DNA of 64,000 nucleotides from HKST-UBA178 sp965223815 (lineage in GTDB: Bacteria; Pseudomonadota; Gammaproteobacteria; Chromatiales; Chromatiaceae). Numbering within the stretch: position 1 is the first letter of the stretch; every line of letters starts with the position of its first letter. The DNA lies in NCBI GenBank assembly GCA_965223815.1, contig OZ245019.1:4154001-4218000 (forward strand), in the 5' to 3' direction. The position numbers and the translations under genes are program-made. The notes under the pieces are model-generated. The model saw nothing but the letters and a program-made list of their open reading frames with translations. It ran no database searches and was not told the origin of the DNA. Shown one piece after another: positions 22,948-29,945 of the stretch.

Positions 22948-24525
22948 CTACTCCCAGACCGATACACCGGTGTCCGCGGCGATACGGCGGATGCGTCGAT
23001 AGGTATCCATCAAGGCCAGCAAATCCCGCCAGTCCCGATCATCGAGCGGCCGCCAGAGCCGATAGCCGGTGTGACCCGGATCCAGTGTCCAGATACTGCT
23101 GAATAACAGATCGGCGTCTTCGGTCTCGAGTGCACGGCGAAGGATGGACTCGTCAGGCAGCAGCGGCAACATGGCCTCGAGCGGCGCAAAGGTCATCTCC
23201 GCACAAGCCGCCAACTGCCACCACAGCATGGTGAGCTGACTCAAACTATCCTCGTCGAGCTGATCCGCCAGGGTTGGATCTGGAACATCGCGTAATACGA
23301 ATCCCAAGCCTTTGCCGGACACCGCTTCAACGAGGTCCGCCATACCGTTACGCTGGGCCAGTCGTGTCGCAAGCGTCCAGGCTCGGCCACGCAAAGATTT
23401 CAGGTCGTTCGGGCTGGTATCGTTGGAGAGTTTCGGTAGTTCAGTCTCAGGTTCAGAAACCTCTTCGACATCATCATCCAGAAGACCAGTATCCGGCGCA
23501 CTATCTGGATTCGACTGATCCGGTAATTCCGCTGGTAATTCATCAGTGGATGCTCGATCCGAACTGGATATAGGAGAATGTCCATCATCCTGATCAACAT
23601 CATTATCGAACGATTCGTCTGTAGGGAGCTCAGTTTCTGATGATTCCTCATTCGGTTCCACTTCGGCTTCCGGTATCACCAGTTCCCTGCCGGCCATTTC
23701 GGCATCGAGCATCACGCGTACGGTATGAATGCTGACATCCAACGCAGCGGCAATTTCCGATTCCAATGCGCTGCGGAGTACATCTGTGTCCCAATCGGGG
23801 CTATCGTACCGTTTGCATAGTGTCGTGAAGACCTCTTCGAAATCCTCTGCCGACTCCGAACACCGATCCTGCCAAATCTTGTGAGCGGCACGCTCCAATC
23901 TGCGAATGCGTTCGATATGCGGCCTGCCGAGTCCGCTTTCGAGTGCAATGGGGATGACCGGTAATAGACGATGGACTGTGTATACCATCTGGGAAATACG
24001 CGCCTGGGTAATGCGGTATCCTGCATGGCGGAGCTCTGTTTCGAGACGCCTTTGAGAGATCACATCGAGACCGAGTTCTTCGGCAAGCAATTTTTGTGCT
24101 TCGCAAACAGCGCGCGCCTTATCGATGAAGGTAAGTCCTCCCCGCAGGTCGTTTTCCCGAAGATGCGCTAACAGGACATCCGATTCGCAGCACCAGGCTT
24201 TTAGCAGGCAAGGTACTGCGGCAAAACGTTGATCACCGGTCTCGGCGAATAACTCCTTCAGTATGATCAGCCGCGTATTACCACCGGCATGGACGATAAA
24301 GTCAGTCGCATCTGGGCGCTGCGTGACCACTAAAGGTTGGTCCAGACCGGTATTGCGAATCGAGTCTCTGATCCGGTCATATTCGGGATTGCGGCCGTGA
24401 CGCGGGTTGTGCTCGTATGGCTGGATTCGGGAGATATCGATCATCTGTGGCGCCGGGCTGGTGGTTGCTTCTGCCGGTTGTGGGATCGACAAATTCTCAG
24501 ACGGCGTTGTGGGTTTTCCAGCCAT
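22948..24525 (-). CDS. ParB-family protein of the ICE (PFGI-1 class)
   Basis: A 525-residue protein. The N-terminal part has the ParB/sulfiredoxin-like core: MIDISRIQPYEHNPRHGRN, IRNTGLDQPLVVTQRP and FIVHAGGNTRLIILKEL (about 27-95), followed by an HTH region (about 140-185). A long acidic linker (SSETELPTDESFDNDVDQDDGHSP) leads to a C-terminal helical domain. Such proteins may use CTP and bind element DNA. The expected partner ParA and DnaB-like genes are not next to it, which differs from many related islands. Confidence 0.86.
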   Translation of the reverse strand: MAGKPTTPSENLSIPQPAEATTSPAPQMIDISRIQPYEHNPRHGRNPEYDRIRDSIRNTGLDQPLVVTQRPDATDFIVHAGGNTRLIILKELFAETGDQRFAAVPCLLKAWCCESDVLLAHLRENDLRGGLTFIDKARAVCEAQKLLAEELGLDVISQRRLETELRHAGYRITQARISQMVYTVHRLLPVIPIALESGLGRPHIERIRRLERAAHKIWQDRCSESAEDFEEVFTTLCKRYDSPDWDTDVLRSALESEIAAALDVSIHTVRVMLDAEMAGRELVIPEAEVEPNEESSETELPTDESFDNDVDQDDGHSPISSSDRASTDELPAELPDQSNPDSAPDTGLLDDDVEEVSEPETELPKLSNDTSPNDLKSLRGRAWTLATRLAQRNGMADLVEAVSGKGLGFVLRDVPDPTLADQLDEDSLSQLTMLWWQLAACAEMTFAPLEAMLPLLPDESILRRALETEDADLLFSSIWTLDPGHTGYRLWRPLDDRDWRDLLALMDTYRRIRRIAADTGVSVWE

Positions 24526-24528
24526 TGG

Positions 24529-24783
24529 TCATTCCCATCCCTGCAGGCCGACGAATATCTCCGGGTAACGGACCAGGCTTTCCCGCGGCACCGGCTCCAG
24601 CCGCCCTCCTGATCGGTCCGCCACCCGCTGGCTGACCTGCTCAATTCGTGTCGCCATCTGCGGGCTCGCATGCCGGTGCTTACCAGCCAGCTGATACAAA
24701 TAAGCAACTGAATCGTTGCAAACGGTAGCCAGCTCAGCGCGTTCCCGCTTAGTGGCATATTTCAAAAATGTCCTTAGCTTCAT
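24529..24783 (-). CDS. Cro/YdaS-like HTH regulator
   Basis: An 84-residue protein whose first 55 residues (LRTFLKYATKRERAELATVCNDSVAYLYQLAGKHRHASPQMATRIEQVS) form a helix-turn-helix of the Cro/YdaS type. It is divergent from an S24 repressor, as cro is from cI in phage switches, and lies 3 bases before the ParB-like gene so it likely leads that operon. The ATG at 24783 is chosen; 24804 is an alternative. Confidence 0.78.
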   Translation of the reverse strand: MKLRTFLKYATKRERAELATVCNDSVAYLYQLAGKHRHASPQMATRIEQVSQRVADRSGGRLEPVPRESLVRYPEIFVGLQGWE

Positions 24784-24876
24784 GATGCCGGACATTAGCA
24801 CCATGCATATCTATCAGCAAGCTAACTCCCCAACTAAATGTTTATCTTTATGCTAAATTTCTGCTATATTCCCTGC
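24784..24876. promoter_or_regulatory. Divergent switch region between the Cro-like gene and the S24 repressor
   Basis: This short AT-rich stretch separates the two start codons. A plus-strand -10 TATATT (24865-24870) with a weak TTTATC (24841-24846, 18-base spacer) would give a very short leader before the repressor. TGCTA occurs at 24851 and 24862 with a related AGCTA at 24810, possible operators. Precise sites are uncertain. Confidence 0.55.
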
Positions 24877-25566
24877 ATGATGCGCATTCCAGAAAAAATT
24901 CGGTTGAAGAATCTCGAGCTTCTGATTGCCGAAGCCGGCTCTGCTGCGAAACTGGCCGACCGCGTCGGCACCAACAGTTCCTATATCAGCCAGGTCCGGC
25001 GTCAGATGCGCACGAAGAAAGGCACTCCTCGGGGCATCGGCGACGATCTGGCGGAAAAGCTGGAACGAGGGATGGGCAAGCACGAAGGCTGGATGGACGC
25101 ACCGCACAGGGATGAATGGGATGAATCACACATCGCTGGCACGGAGGTCAATGCGCACCTCGGGCCGGATATCCGCAGCCTGTGCCCGGTGATCTCCTGG
25201 GTTCAGGCTGGCGAATGGATGGAAATCGCCGAAGGCTACCAACCGCAATACGGTCAGGAGTTGCTACCCTGCCCCGTCAGTTGCAGCAATGATTCTTATG
25301 TCCTGCGCGTACGCGGCGTCAGCATGGAACCCAAGTTCCATGACGGTGACCTGATCTTCGTGGATCCTCATGTCGAAGCGGTCCATGGAAAGTATGTGGT
25401 CGTCATGATTGAAGACACCGCAGAGGCCACCTTCAAACAGCTTATTATCGAGGAAGGCCGTCAGTACCTGAAGGCGCTGAATCCGGAATGGCCGAACCGG
25501 ATCATCGAGGTCAACCAGAATGCCCGGATCTGTGGGGTTGTGGTGTTTAAGGGAGAGATGGTTTGA
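24877..25566 (+). CDS. LexA/CI-like repressor (peptidase S24)
   Basis: A 229-residue repressor with an N-terminal HTH (about 11-43, LLIAEAGSAAKLADRVGTNSSYISQVRRQ) and a C-terminal S24 self-cleavage domain. Visible are the Ala-Gly cleavage site in SWVQAGEW (about 111-112), Ser149 in RGVSMEPKF and Lys187 in ATFKQLI. DNA damage and RecA would trigger cleavage and derepress the element. It faces the Cro-like gene across the switch region. Double ATG at 24877/24880. Confidence 0.88.
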   Translation: MMRIPEKIRLKNLELLIAEAGSAAKLADRVGTNSSYISQVRRQMRTKKGTPRGIGDDLAEKLERGMGKHEGWMDAPHRDEWDESHIAGTEVNAHLGPDIRSLCPVISWVQAGEWMEIAEGYQPQYGQELLPCPVSCSNDSYVLRVRGVSMEPKFHDGDLIFVDPHVEAVHGKYVVVMIEDTAEATFKQLIIEEGRQYLKALNPEWPNRIIEVNQNARICGVVVFKGEMV

Positions 25567-25623
25567 TCCTACCCGTTCACAGATTAGCCACTGAAAGAAT
25601 CCCCTTAGTGGAATAGCGGATTT

Positions 25624-26454
25624 CTACAATATATTCTGTGTTTCCGGTGGCAAAGGTGCTTCTTCCTTCAAAGACAGATCGTCGTAATAAAAACGCTTAA
25701 AACGACTTATCGCTGCTAACGATATCTGATCTTCACTACGGGTAGCGACTGTTACTTCCATTCCAGCACTACGCAAAACATCAGCAAAGGTATTTATCGC
25801 GTTTTCTGCTTTGCTTGAATCTCCGGAAAACCCAGCTGGCAACAAGCCAAGCAAATTCACATTGTAAGATTCATCATCTTTGATTTCCGCATCAGGAATT
25901 ATTTCAACATATATTCCAACAAGTTGCTCATTGCCTTTTTTTGCTTTGTCTCTCAGTTTTCCTTTGGGATCCGCTGCTCTTATTAGATCATTAAATTTCG
26001 TGGGCAGCGCAGGGCGAGAATATCTGGCAGCCAGCCATGCAACATAGCTCTTCAGTTGCCTGTCTTCGAACACCCTGTCCGAATCGGGCTGCAGTCCCAC
26101 AAGACTTTCCTTATGGAGCGCAACCCTTTCAAATGCCATTAGCTCAAGGTTCTCTTCTGTAAAAACATCCCCATCGCTCGTTCGGCATGTTACGTGCGTG
26201 TGAAGAATCCTAGGATTTTTGTTATGGGTTAAATACCCCTTGGGTACATCAATCTTCCTGGCAACTGACAACTCAATATACGGATCTTTGTCAACATTGT
26301 TATTTGCTATATCGCATGACTGAGATGCCACCAAGAGCACCAGATCATCCGTAAAGGATATACCGCCTATAATGTCGATTAGCTGTTGAATATCCGAGGT
26401 GCTAACAACGGAACCTTGTCTCCAACCGGCTTCTTCTAGTTGACTGCCAATCAA
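25624..26454 (-). CDS. Unrecognised protein, third gene of the AT-rich cassette
   Basis: A 276-residue soluble protein starting from a TTG at 26454, preceded by a GAGG-type site and an in-frame stop. It contains FTDDLVLLVASQSCDIANNN (about 34-53) and later VGIYVEIIPDAEIKDDESYNVNLLGLLPAGF. I recognise no domain; the C/H and D residues around SQSCD and HTHVTCR could form a metal or catalytic site, but this is a guess. Together with the HTH and TIGR04255 genes it forms a co-directional, AT-richer group inserted between the repressor and AlpA. Confidence 0.7.
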   Translation of the reverse strand: MIGSQLEEAGWRQGSVVSTSDIQQLIDIIGGISFTDDLVLLVASQSCDIANNNVDKDPYIELSVARKIDVPKGYLTHNKNPRILHTHVTCRTSDGDVFTEENLELMAFERVALHKESLVGLQPDSDRVFEDRQLKSYVAWLAARYSRPALPTKFNDLIRAADPKGKLRDKAKKGNEQLVGIYVEIIPDAEIKDDESYNVNLLGLLPAGFSGDSSKAENAINTFADVLRSAGMEVTVATRSEDQISLAAISRFKRFYYDDLSLKEEAPLPPETQNIL

Positions 26455-26475
26455 GTCTCTCAGACCTCATTTTAG

Positions 26476-27051
26476 TTAAGCAAACGGATCTGAAGGTTCG
26501 TCTTTTGCTGGAGATAGCATATTCAATCTTGATCCGGCGAAAAGAATACGTTCTTTATCGATTTCGGGCTTGTTTAGGAGATCAAATACGCTTTGGTTTC
26601 CAAGCACAGGTTCATGTAGCCGCTCCCGATCAGCAGTAAAACCAGAGCTGATCCATGCTCGTGCGATGACTAATAGATCAAAAATTCTGCTCATTGCGGA
26701 TTTCCTAGGTTTAGCCTCCCCATTGATCCAGTTATAAAGGGTCTTCCTGCTCTGAACATTACATATCTGCGCCAATTCTTCTTTAGTCAGTCCAAACGCC
26801 AGGCAAATTTCATTCACTGAAGTCGCTAATTTATTCTGAGAGGCTGCATGTACTTGAGTATTAGCGCCACTGGGAGTAATGCTAAGCAGACTTGCAACCA
26901 CACCTCCGGAACCTTGGTATAAAGAGAATGCCTGCTTAATTCCTTCACCTTCCGGAAGCACTAAATGAATGGCTGGAGGATTTATGTAATGATTAAATGC
27001 TCCTGAGGCGTAATGTGCATCAGGCGGGAGATCCGTTGCGATCAGGCCCAT
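26476..27051 (-). CDS. HTH protein of the AT-rich cassette, possibly Xre/MbcA-like
   Basis: A 191-residue protein. An N-terminal part of about 80 residues is unknown. A clear helix-turn-helix follows (about 85-125, ICLAFGLTKEELAQICNVQSRKTLYNWINGEAKPRK). The C-terminal part (PVLGNQSVFDLLNKPEIDKERILFAG) resembles the toxin-binding domain of Xre/MbcA-type antitoxins, an uncertain reading. It starts 10 bases inside the end of the TIGR04255-like gene and is 21 bases from the third gene, so the three are probably co-translated. Confidence 0.72.
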   Translation of the reverse strand: MGLIATDLPPDAHYASGAFNHYINPPAIHLVLPEGEGIKQAFSLYQGSGGVVASLLSITPSGANTQVHAASQNKLATSVNEICLAFGLTKEELAQICNVQSRKTLYNWINGEAKPRKSAMSRIFDLLVIARAWISSGFTADRERLHEPVLGNQSVFDLLNKPEIDKERILFAGSRLNMLSPAKDEPSDPFA

Positions 27052-27821
27052 TTTTCATTCCTCGCATAATCCGTGGTAACTTTCCAAAACGCTTCTCTGG
27101 ATGTTTCGTGCAAAGCAGCCAACTTTTCTAATACATCGTTTGCCTCAAAGCTAACTGATTCATCCTTCGCCTCCCAGTAGTGGTCAAAATCAAGAATGAT
27201 CCGTTCGCTAGGCGTAGCGTCTGCCTTGATGGATATTGGCAAACCCTGAACATCAGGAAGACAAGTGAGGTTGTGTTTTCCATACAGGGTTCTTATTGCA
27301 AGCCCGCCCATATTTGTATGCAAAAATGTGTCAGTACTATGTTGTCGGGTTACCCCAAGTGATTCTATACAGTTTGGCAATCCAAAGTGCTCATTGACTA
27401 ACTTGGTAATTTCCTCACCATCATCAACAATTACCAGGTCGCTATATCTAAGCCCAATACGCAAAATCAAGCTAGGCTCAACAATATTCACCAATGTCTC
27501 AATTGCTTGTTTGCAGGCGTCGGAAAAACCGGCAAATCTTGGATATTCTGCCGTGATATAGACAAGACGTTCCTGGTTGATGTCAATTGCATTTTTCTTG
27601 TCTGCTGAAATGAACGCCCAGCGATCTATGGCTGAGACCGCGATACCCCCTGGCTGTACTTGGACTGTCTGCTCGCTACGTTTGTCTGGTATTGGATACT
27701 GTTTTCGCAATGCCTCTTGAATCTTTGGTATGTATTCAGCGATCTGCATTACAGGTGAGAAGCGGAATTCAGCGAGCACGAACTTAAGCGGTTGATTTTC
27801 AAGCTTTTTATAGTCGGTCAC
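27042..27821 (-). CDS. TIGR04255-family protein of the AT-rich cassette
   Basis: A 259-residue protein starting at a GTG at 27821 with a GGGGG ribosome site 8 bases away. The start (TDYKKLENQPLKFVLAEFRFSP) and the motif SLILRIGLRYSDLVIV match the sporadically distributed TIGR04255 family. Members occur in scattered genomes and islands, are thought to be defence- or conflict-related, and have no proven function. The longer frame to 27920 adds residues with no ribosome site. First gene of the three-gene cassette. Confidence 0.78.
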   Translation of the reverse strand: MTDYKKLENQPLKFVLAEFRFSPVMQIAEYIPKIQEALRKQYPIPDKRSEQTVQVQPGGIAVSAIDRWAFISADKKNAIDINQERLVYITAEYPRFAGFSDACKQAIETLVNIVEPSLILRIGLRYSDLVIVDDGEEITKLVNEHFGLPNCIESLGVTRQHSTDTFLHTNMGGLAIRTLYGKHNLTCLPDVQGLPISIKADATPSERIILDFDHYWEAKDESVSFEANDVLEKLAALHETSREAFWKVTTDYARNEKWA

Positions 27822-28187
27822 ATCTATATCCCCCTTCAGGTGCTTATTAAGCGCAATTAAAATTATACACTGAATTACACATTTTGCACGATTGAAAGTA
27901 AGAGTCCGATACCCAGGCAAGGTTCAATTCACACACCGAAAACCTTGGATTTGAGATTCGTAGCGGTTAGTGAATGGGTTGGTGTATTCAAAACCTGAAT
28001 CAATACCACTGAACGACCATTTTCAAGCTTATCGCCCACTTAAAACCTATCTCGCAGCATTCAACCCACTTACCCGCCTGCTAAACATTTATCCTTTGCT
28101 CATTAAATTGGCACCGTGCTAAAGTTTTGGCATGGACATTATCATCACCCGAAATAGCACGTGGCTGCCAGTTAATGGGTTGAGCCA
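27822..28187. other. Intergenic region between the AT-rich cassette and alpA
   Basis: No gene seen in 366 AT-rich bases. Short repeats are visible: AATGGGTT at 27973-27980 and 28174-28181, and CCCACTTA twice (28035-28042 and 28065-28072), which is nearly the inverse of it. They may bind AlpA, a repressor or the cassette HTH protein. Confidence 0.5.
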
Positions 28188-28430
28188 ATGAGCAACGGAG
28201 ACCAGACCCTACCGGGTAAGACCCTGATCAACCGAAAGACTCTACTGGCGATGATCCCGCTGTCGGATCGCGCCATCTTCAATATGGAGAAGCGCGGTGA
28301 ATTCCCGCGTCGGATCGCGCTGACCAGCCGTAACGTCGCCTGGGACCTGGCGGAGGTTGAGGAATGGATCGAGTCGAGGAAACAATCTGGGGAGCAGGCT
28401 GAACGGCCCGGCATTACTGTCGTTGCTTAG
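28188..28430 (+). CDS. AlpA-family excision regulator
   Basis: An 80-residue protein with a winged HTH of the AlpA/HTH_17 type: LINRKTLLAMIPLSDRAIFNMEKRGEFPRRIALTSRNVAWDLAEVEEWIESR. AlpA activates integrase expression or excision of P4-like islands. Its 3' end overlaps that of the integrase, which is convergent. It is the only gene on its strand between the cassette and the integrase. Confidence 0.86.
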   Translation: MSNGDQTLPGKTLINRKTLLAMIPLSDRAIFNMEKRGEFPRRIALTSRNVAWDLAEVEEWIESRKQSGEQAERPGITVVA

Positions 28431-29613
28431 CCGTCCACTCGTCGATCATGTCAGCCCAGTCTTGCAACATCGCCGTACGCTGCTCACGGTACTCGGCCTT
28501 GTTATAGATAGCCCTCACTCCCCTCTGCTCATGAGCAAGGCACTTCTCGATCCAATCAGTGTTGTAACCTGCCTCATGCAGTAGCGTACTAGCAGTTCGG
28601 CGCAGATCGTGCGGACCAAATTTTCCAAGCTGCTCACCATCTTTCTGCGCAGCCTTATACGTTGACGTTAAAACACGATTCAACGTTGCAGCGCTCATAG
28701 GTAAGTCAGAATCATACCGAGACGGAAGCACGTAGTCGGATCCACCAGCAAAGGTTTTCAACGCGATGAAGATGTCGAGCGCCTGACGAGACAGGAACAC
28801 CAGGTGCGGAGTTCTTCGTTTCATCCGTTCTTTCGGAATCGTCCAAAGCGCCTCGCTGAAATTGATCTCTGACCACGTCGCATTCGACAGTTCAGATTTC
28901 CTCACCATGGTCAGTAGCAGCAGCTTGATGGCAGCCCGGTATTGCGGTGATGTTCCTACCCGCTCCATATACCGATACATCAGGCCAATCTCTGCCGGTG
29001 TCAGCGCACGGTCGCGCGGCTCGAATCTGGCGATGGTGGTCGGTCGCACCATTTCCGCCGGATTCTCCACGTTCTGCCCGCGCTCGATGGCCCAACGATA
29101 GACCTGCAACACCACTTCTCGGGCATGCACCGCCGTTGCTGGCGCTCCCCTTTCGACAATGGCATCGGTCAATGCGCGCAGATCCTCATGCGTGATTTCG
29201 GTCAGCTTTTGACTTCCGAAACGCTTTTTCAATTCGCGGGTGTATACCGATTTGCGCATGTCGCGCGTTGACTCAGCCATCTGATAGCCACGCAGCCATT
29301 TTTCGGCCCATGCACCGAACGTCGCAGCATTCTTCACACGCTTCTTGTCGCGTGCCTTTTCCCTGGCTGGTGATTTCCCGGCCGCGATCATCTTCTTTGC
29401 TTCGCTGAGTCGTTCTCGCGCTTCCGCAAGCGAAACGCCACGAACACCATACCGGCCTATCGTCAGCGTCTCCTGTCGACCGTTAATCGCGTAGTTGTAT
29501 CTGAAAGAGATACCTCCTGCTGGTGTCACCGCCACATAGAGCCCATCGCGGTCGTTCACTTTGTAGAGTTTGTCCTGCGGTTTCAAATTTCGCAGCTTGG
29601 TATCTGTCAGCAT
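28414..29613 (-). CDS. int: P4-type tyrosine integrase of the ICE
   Basis: A 399-residue integrase with an N-terminal DUF4102-type domain (LTDTKLRNLKPQDKLYKVNDRDGLYVAVTPAGG), a core-binding domain (about 95-190) and a catalytic domain. The catalytic set is seen as Arg in LTMVRKSEL, HDLRRTAS (HxxR) and AHEQRGVRAIYNKAEY with the nucleophilic Tyr. The ATG at 29613 follows a strong GGGGAGGA site, whereas the ATG at 29655 does not. It lies about 310 bases from the end of guaA and presumably recombines at that site. Confidence 0.9.
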   Translation of the reverse strand: MLTDTKLRNLKPQDKLYKVNDRDGLYVAVTPAGGISFRYNYAINGRQETLTIGRYGVRGVSLAEARERLSEAKKMIAAGKSPAREKARDKKRVKNAATFGAWAEKWLRGYQMAESTRDMRKSVYTRELKKRFGSQKLTEITHEDLRALTDAIVERGAPATAVHAREVVLQVYRWAIERGQNVENPAEMVRPTTIARFEPRDRALTPAEIGLMYRYMERVGTSPQYRAAIKLLLLTMVRKSELSNATWSEINFSEALWTIPKERMKRRTPHLVFLSRQALDIFIALKTFAGGSDYVLPSRYDSDLPMSAATLNRVLTSTYKAAQKDGEQLGKFGPHDLRRTASTLLHEAGYNTDWIEKCLAHEQRGVRAIYNKAEYREQRTAMLQDWADMIDEWTAKQRQ

Positions 29614-29638
29614 CACAAGTCCTCCCCTAGGGGAAAAA

Positions 29639-29795
29639 ATACCATGATCTTTCATGGCGGGTTTTTCTTATGTTTCTCGTTTTATATCAGTGACTTGTCG
29701 ATTTTTAATACCATGAATGTGCTGAACAACAAGGCATGGTATTTTGTCGAATCCCTGATCCTGAGGGCGACAATACCACGATTTATACCATTGAA
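29639..29795. repeat. AATACCATGA-type decamer repeats upstream of int
   Basis: AATACCATGA occurs at 29639-29648 and 29707-29716, its relative AATACCACGA at 29772-29781 and an inverted copy AATACCATGC at 29734-29743. TATACCATTG follows at 29786-29795. They lie just before the integrase gene and near the att site, so arm-type integrase or AlpA binding sites are likely. Confidence 0.7.
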
Positions 29796-29805
29796 AAAGT
29801 TTGCT

Positions 29806-29915
29806 TGGCAGTGCCTGCCAGTGCCAGCAGGTGCCAGACAGAAATGAGAATATACTAGTTAATACAAGTAGTTATGTGTTGTTTGATGCCTGCAGGTGCC
29901 TGCCAGTGCCAGACG
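29806..29915. repeat. Phased GTGCC repeats with a 17-bp direct repeat
   Basis: GTGCCTGCCAGTGCCAG occurs at 29811-29827 and at 29896-29912, 85 bases apart. CAGTGCC/CAGGTGCC units recur about every 10 bases around both, so they lie on one face of the helix. Together with the decamers they look like the attachment-end DNA of the ICE. Confidence 0.72.
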
Positions 29916-29945
29916 TGGAATCATTCCCACTCGATGGTAGCCGGT
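29913..29945. other. Putative right attachment end, at the guaA 3' end
   Basis: The last codons of guaA (ATIEWE stop) meet the repeat-rich non-coding end of the element here. guaA 3' ends are known integration sites for P4-type integrases. The exact core cannot be fixed without the left end, which lies outside this window. Confidence 0.6.

Larger units (their letters stand above)
1..29945. mobile_element. Right-hand part of an ICE (PFGI-1/SXT-like) inserted at the 3' end of guaA
   Basis: The stretch carries a contiguous set of conjugation genes, plasmid-type partition and replication-associated genes, an excision regulator (AlpA) and a P4-type integrase. The integrase lies directly beside the 3' end of guaA, which is a known target for genomic islands. 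Gene order from the TraC-like ATPase to the PilL-like gene follows the PFL_47xx block known from Pseudomonas fluorescens PFGI-1. The left attachment site, relaxase, TraU/TraN/TraG-type genes and topoisomerase are not in this window, so the element continues to the left. The right boundary is inferred from the end of guaA and is uncertain by some tens of bases. Confidence 0.9.

Noticed and set aside
29811..29912. CRISPR-like direct repeats
   Set aside because: Only two full 17-bp copies, no regular spacers and no cas genes; better seen as attachment-end repeats.
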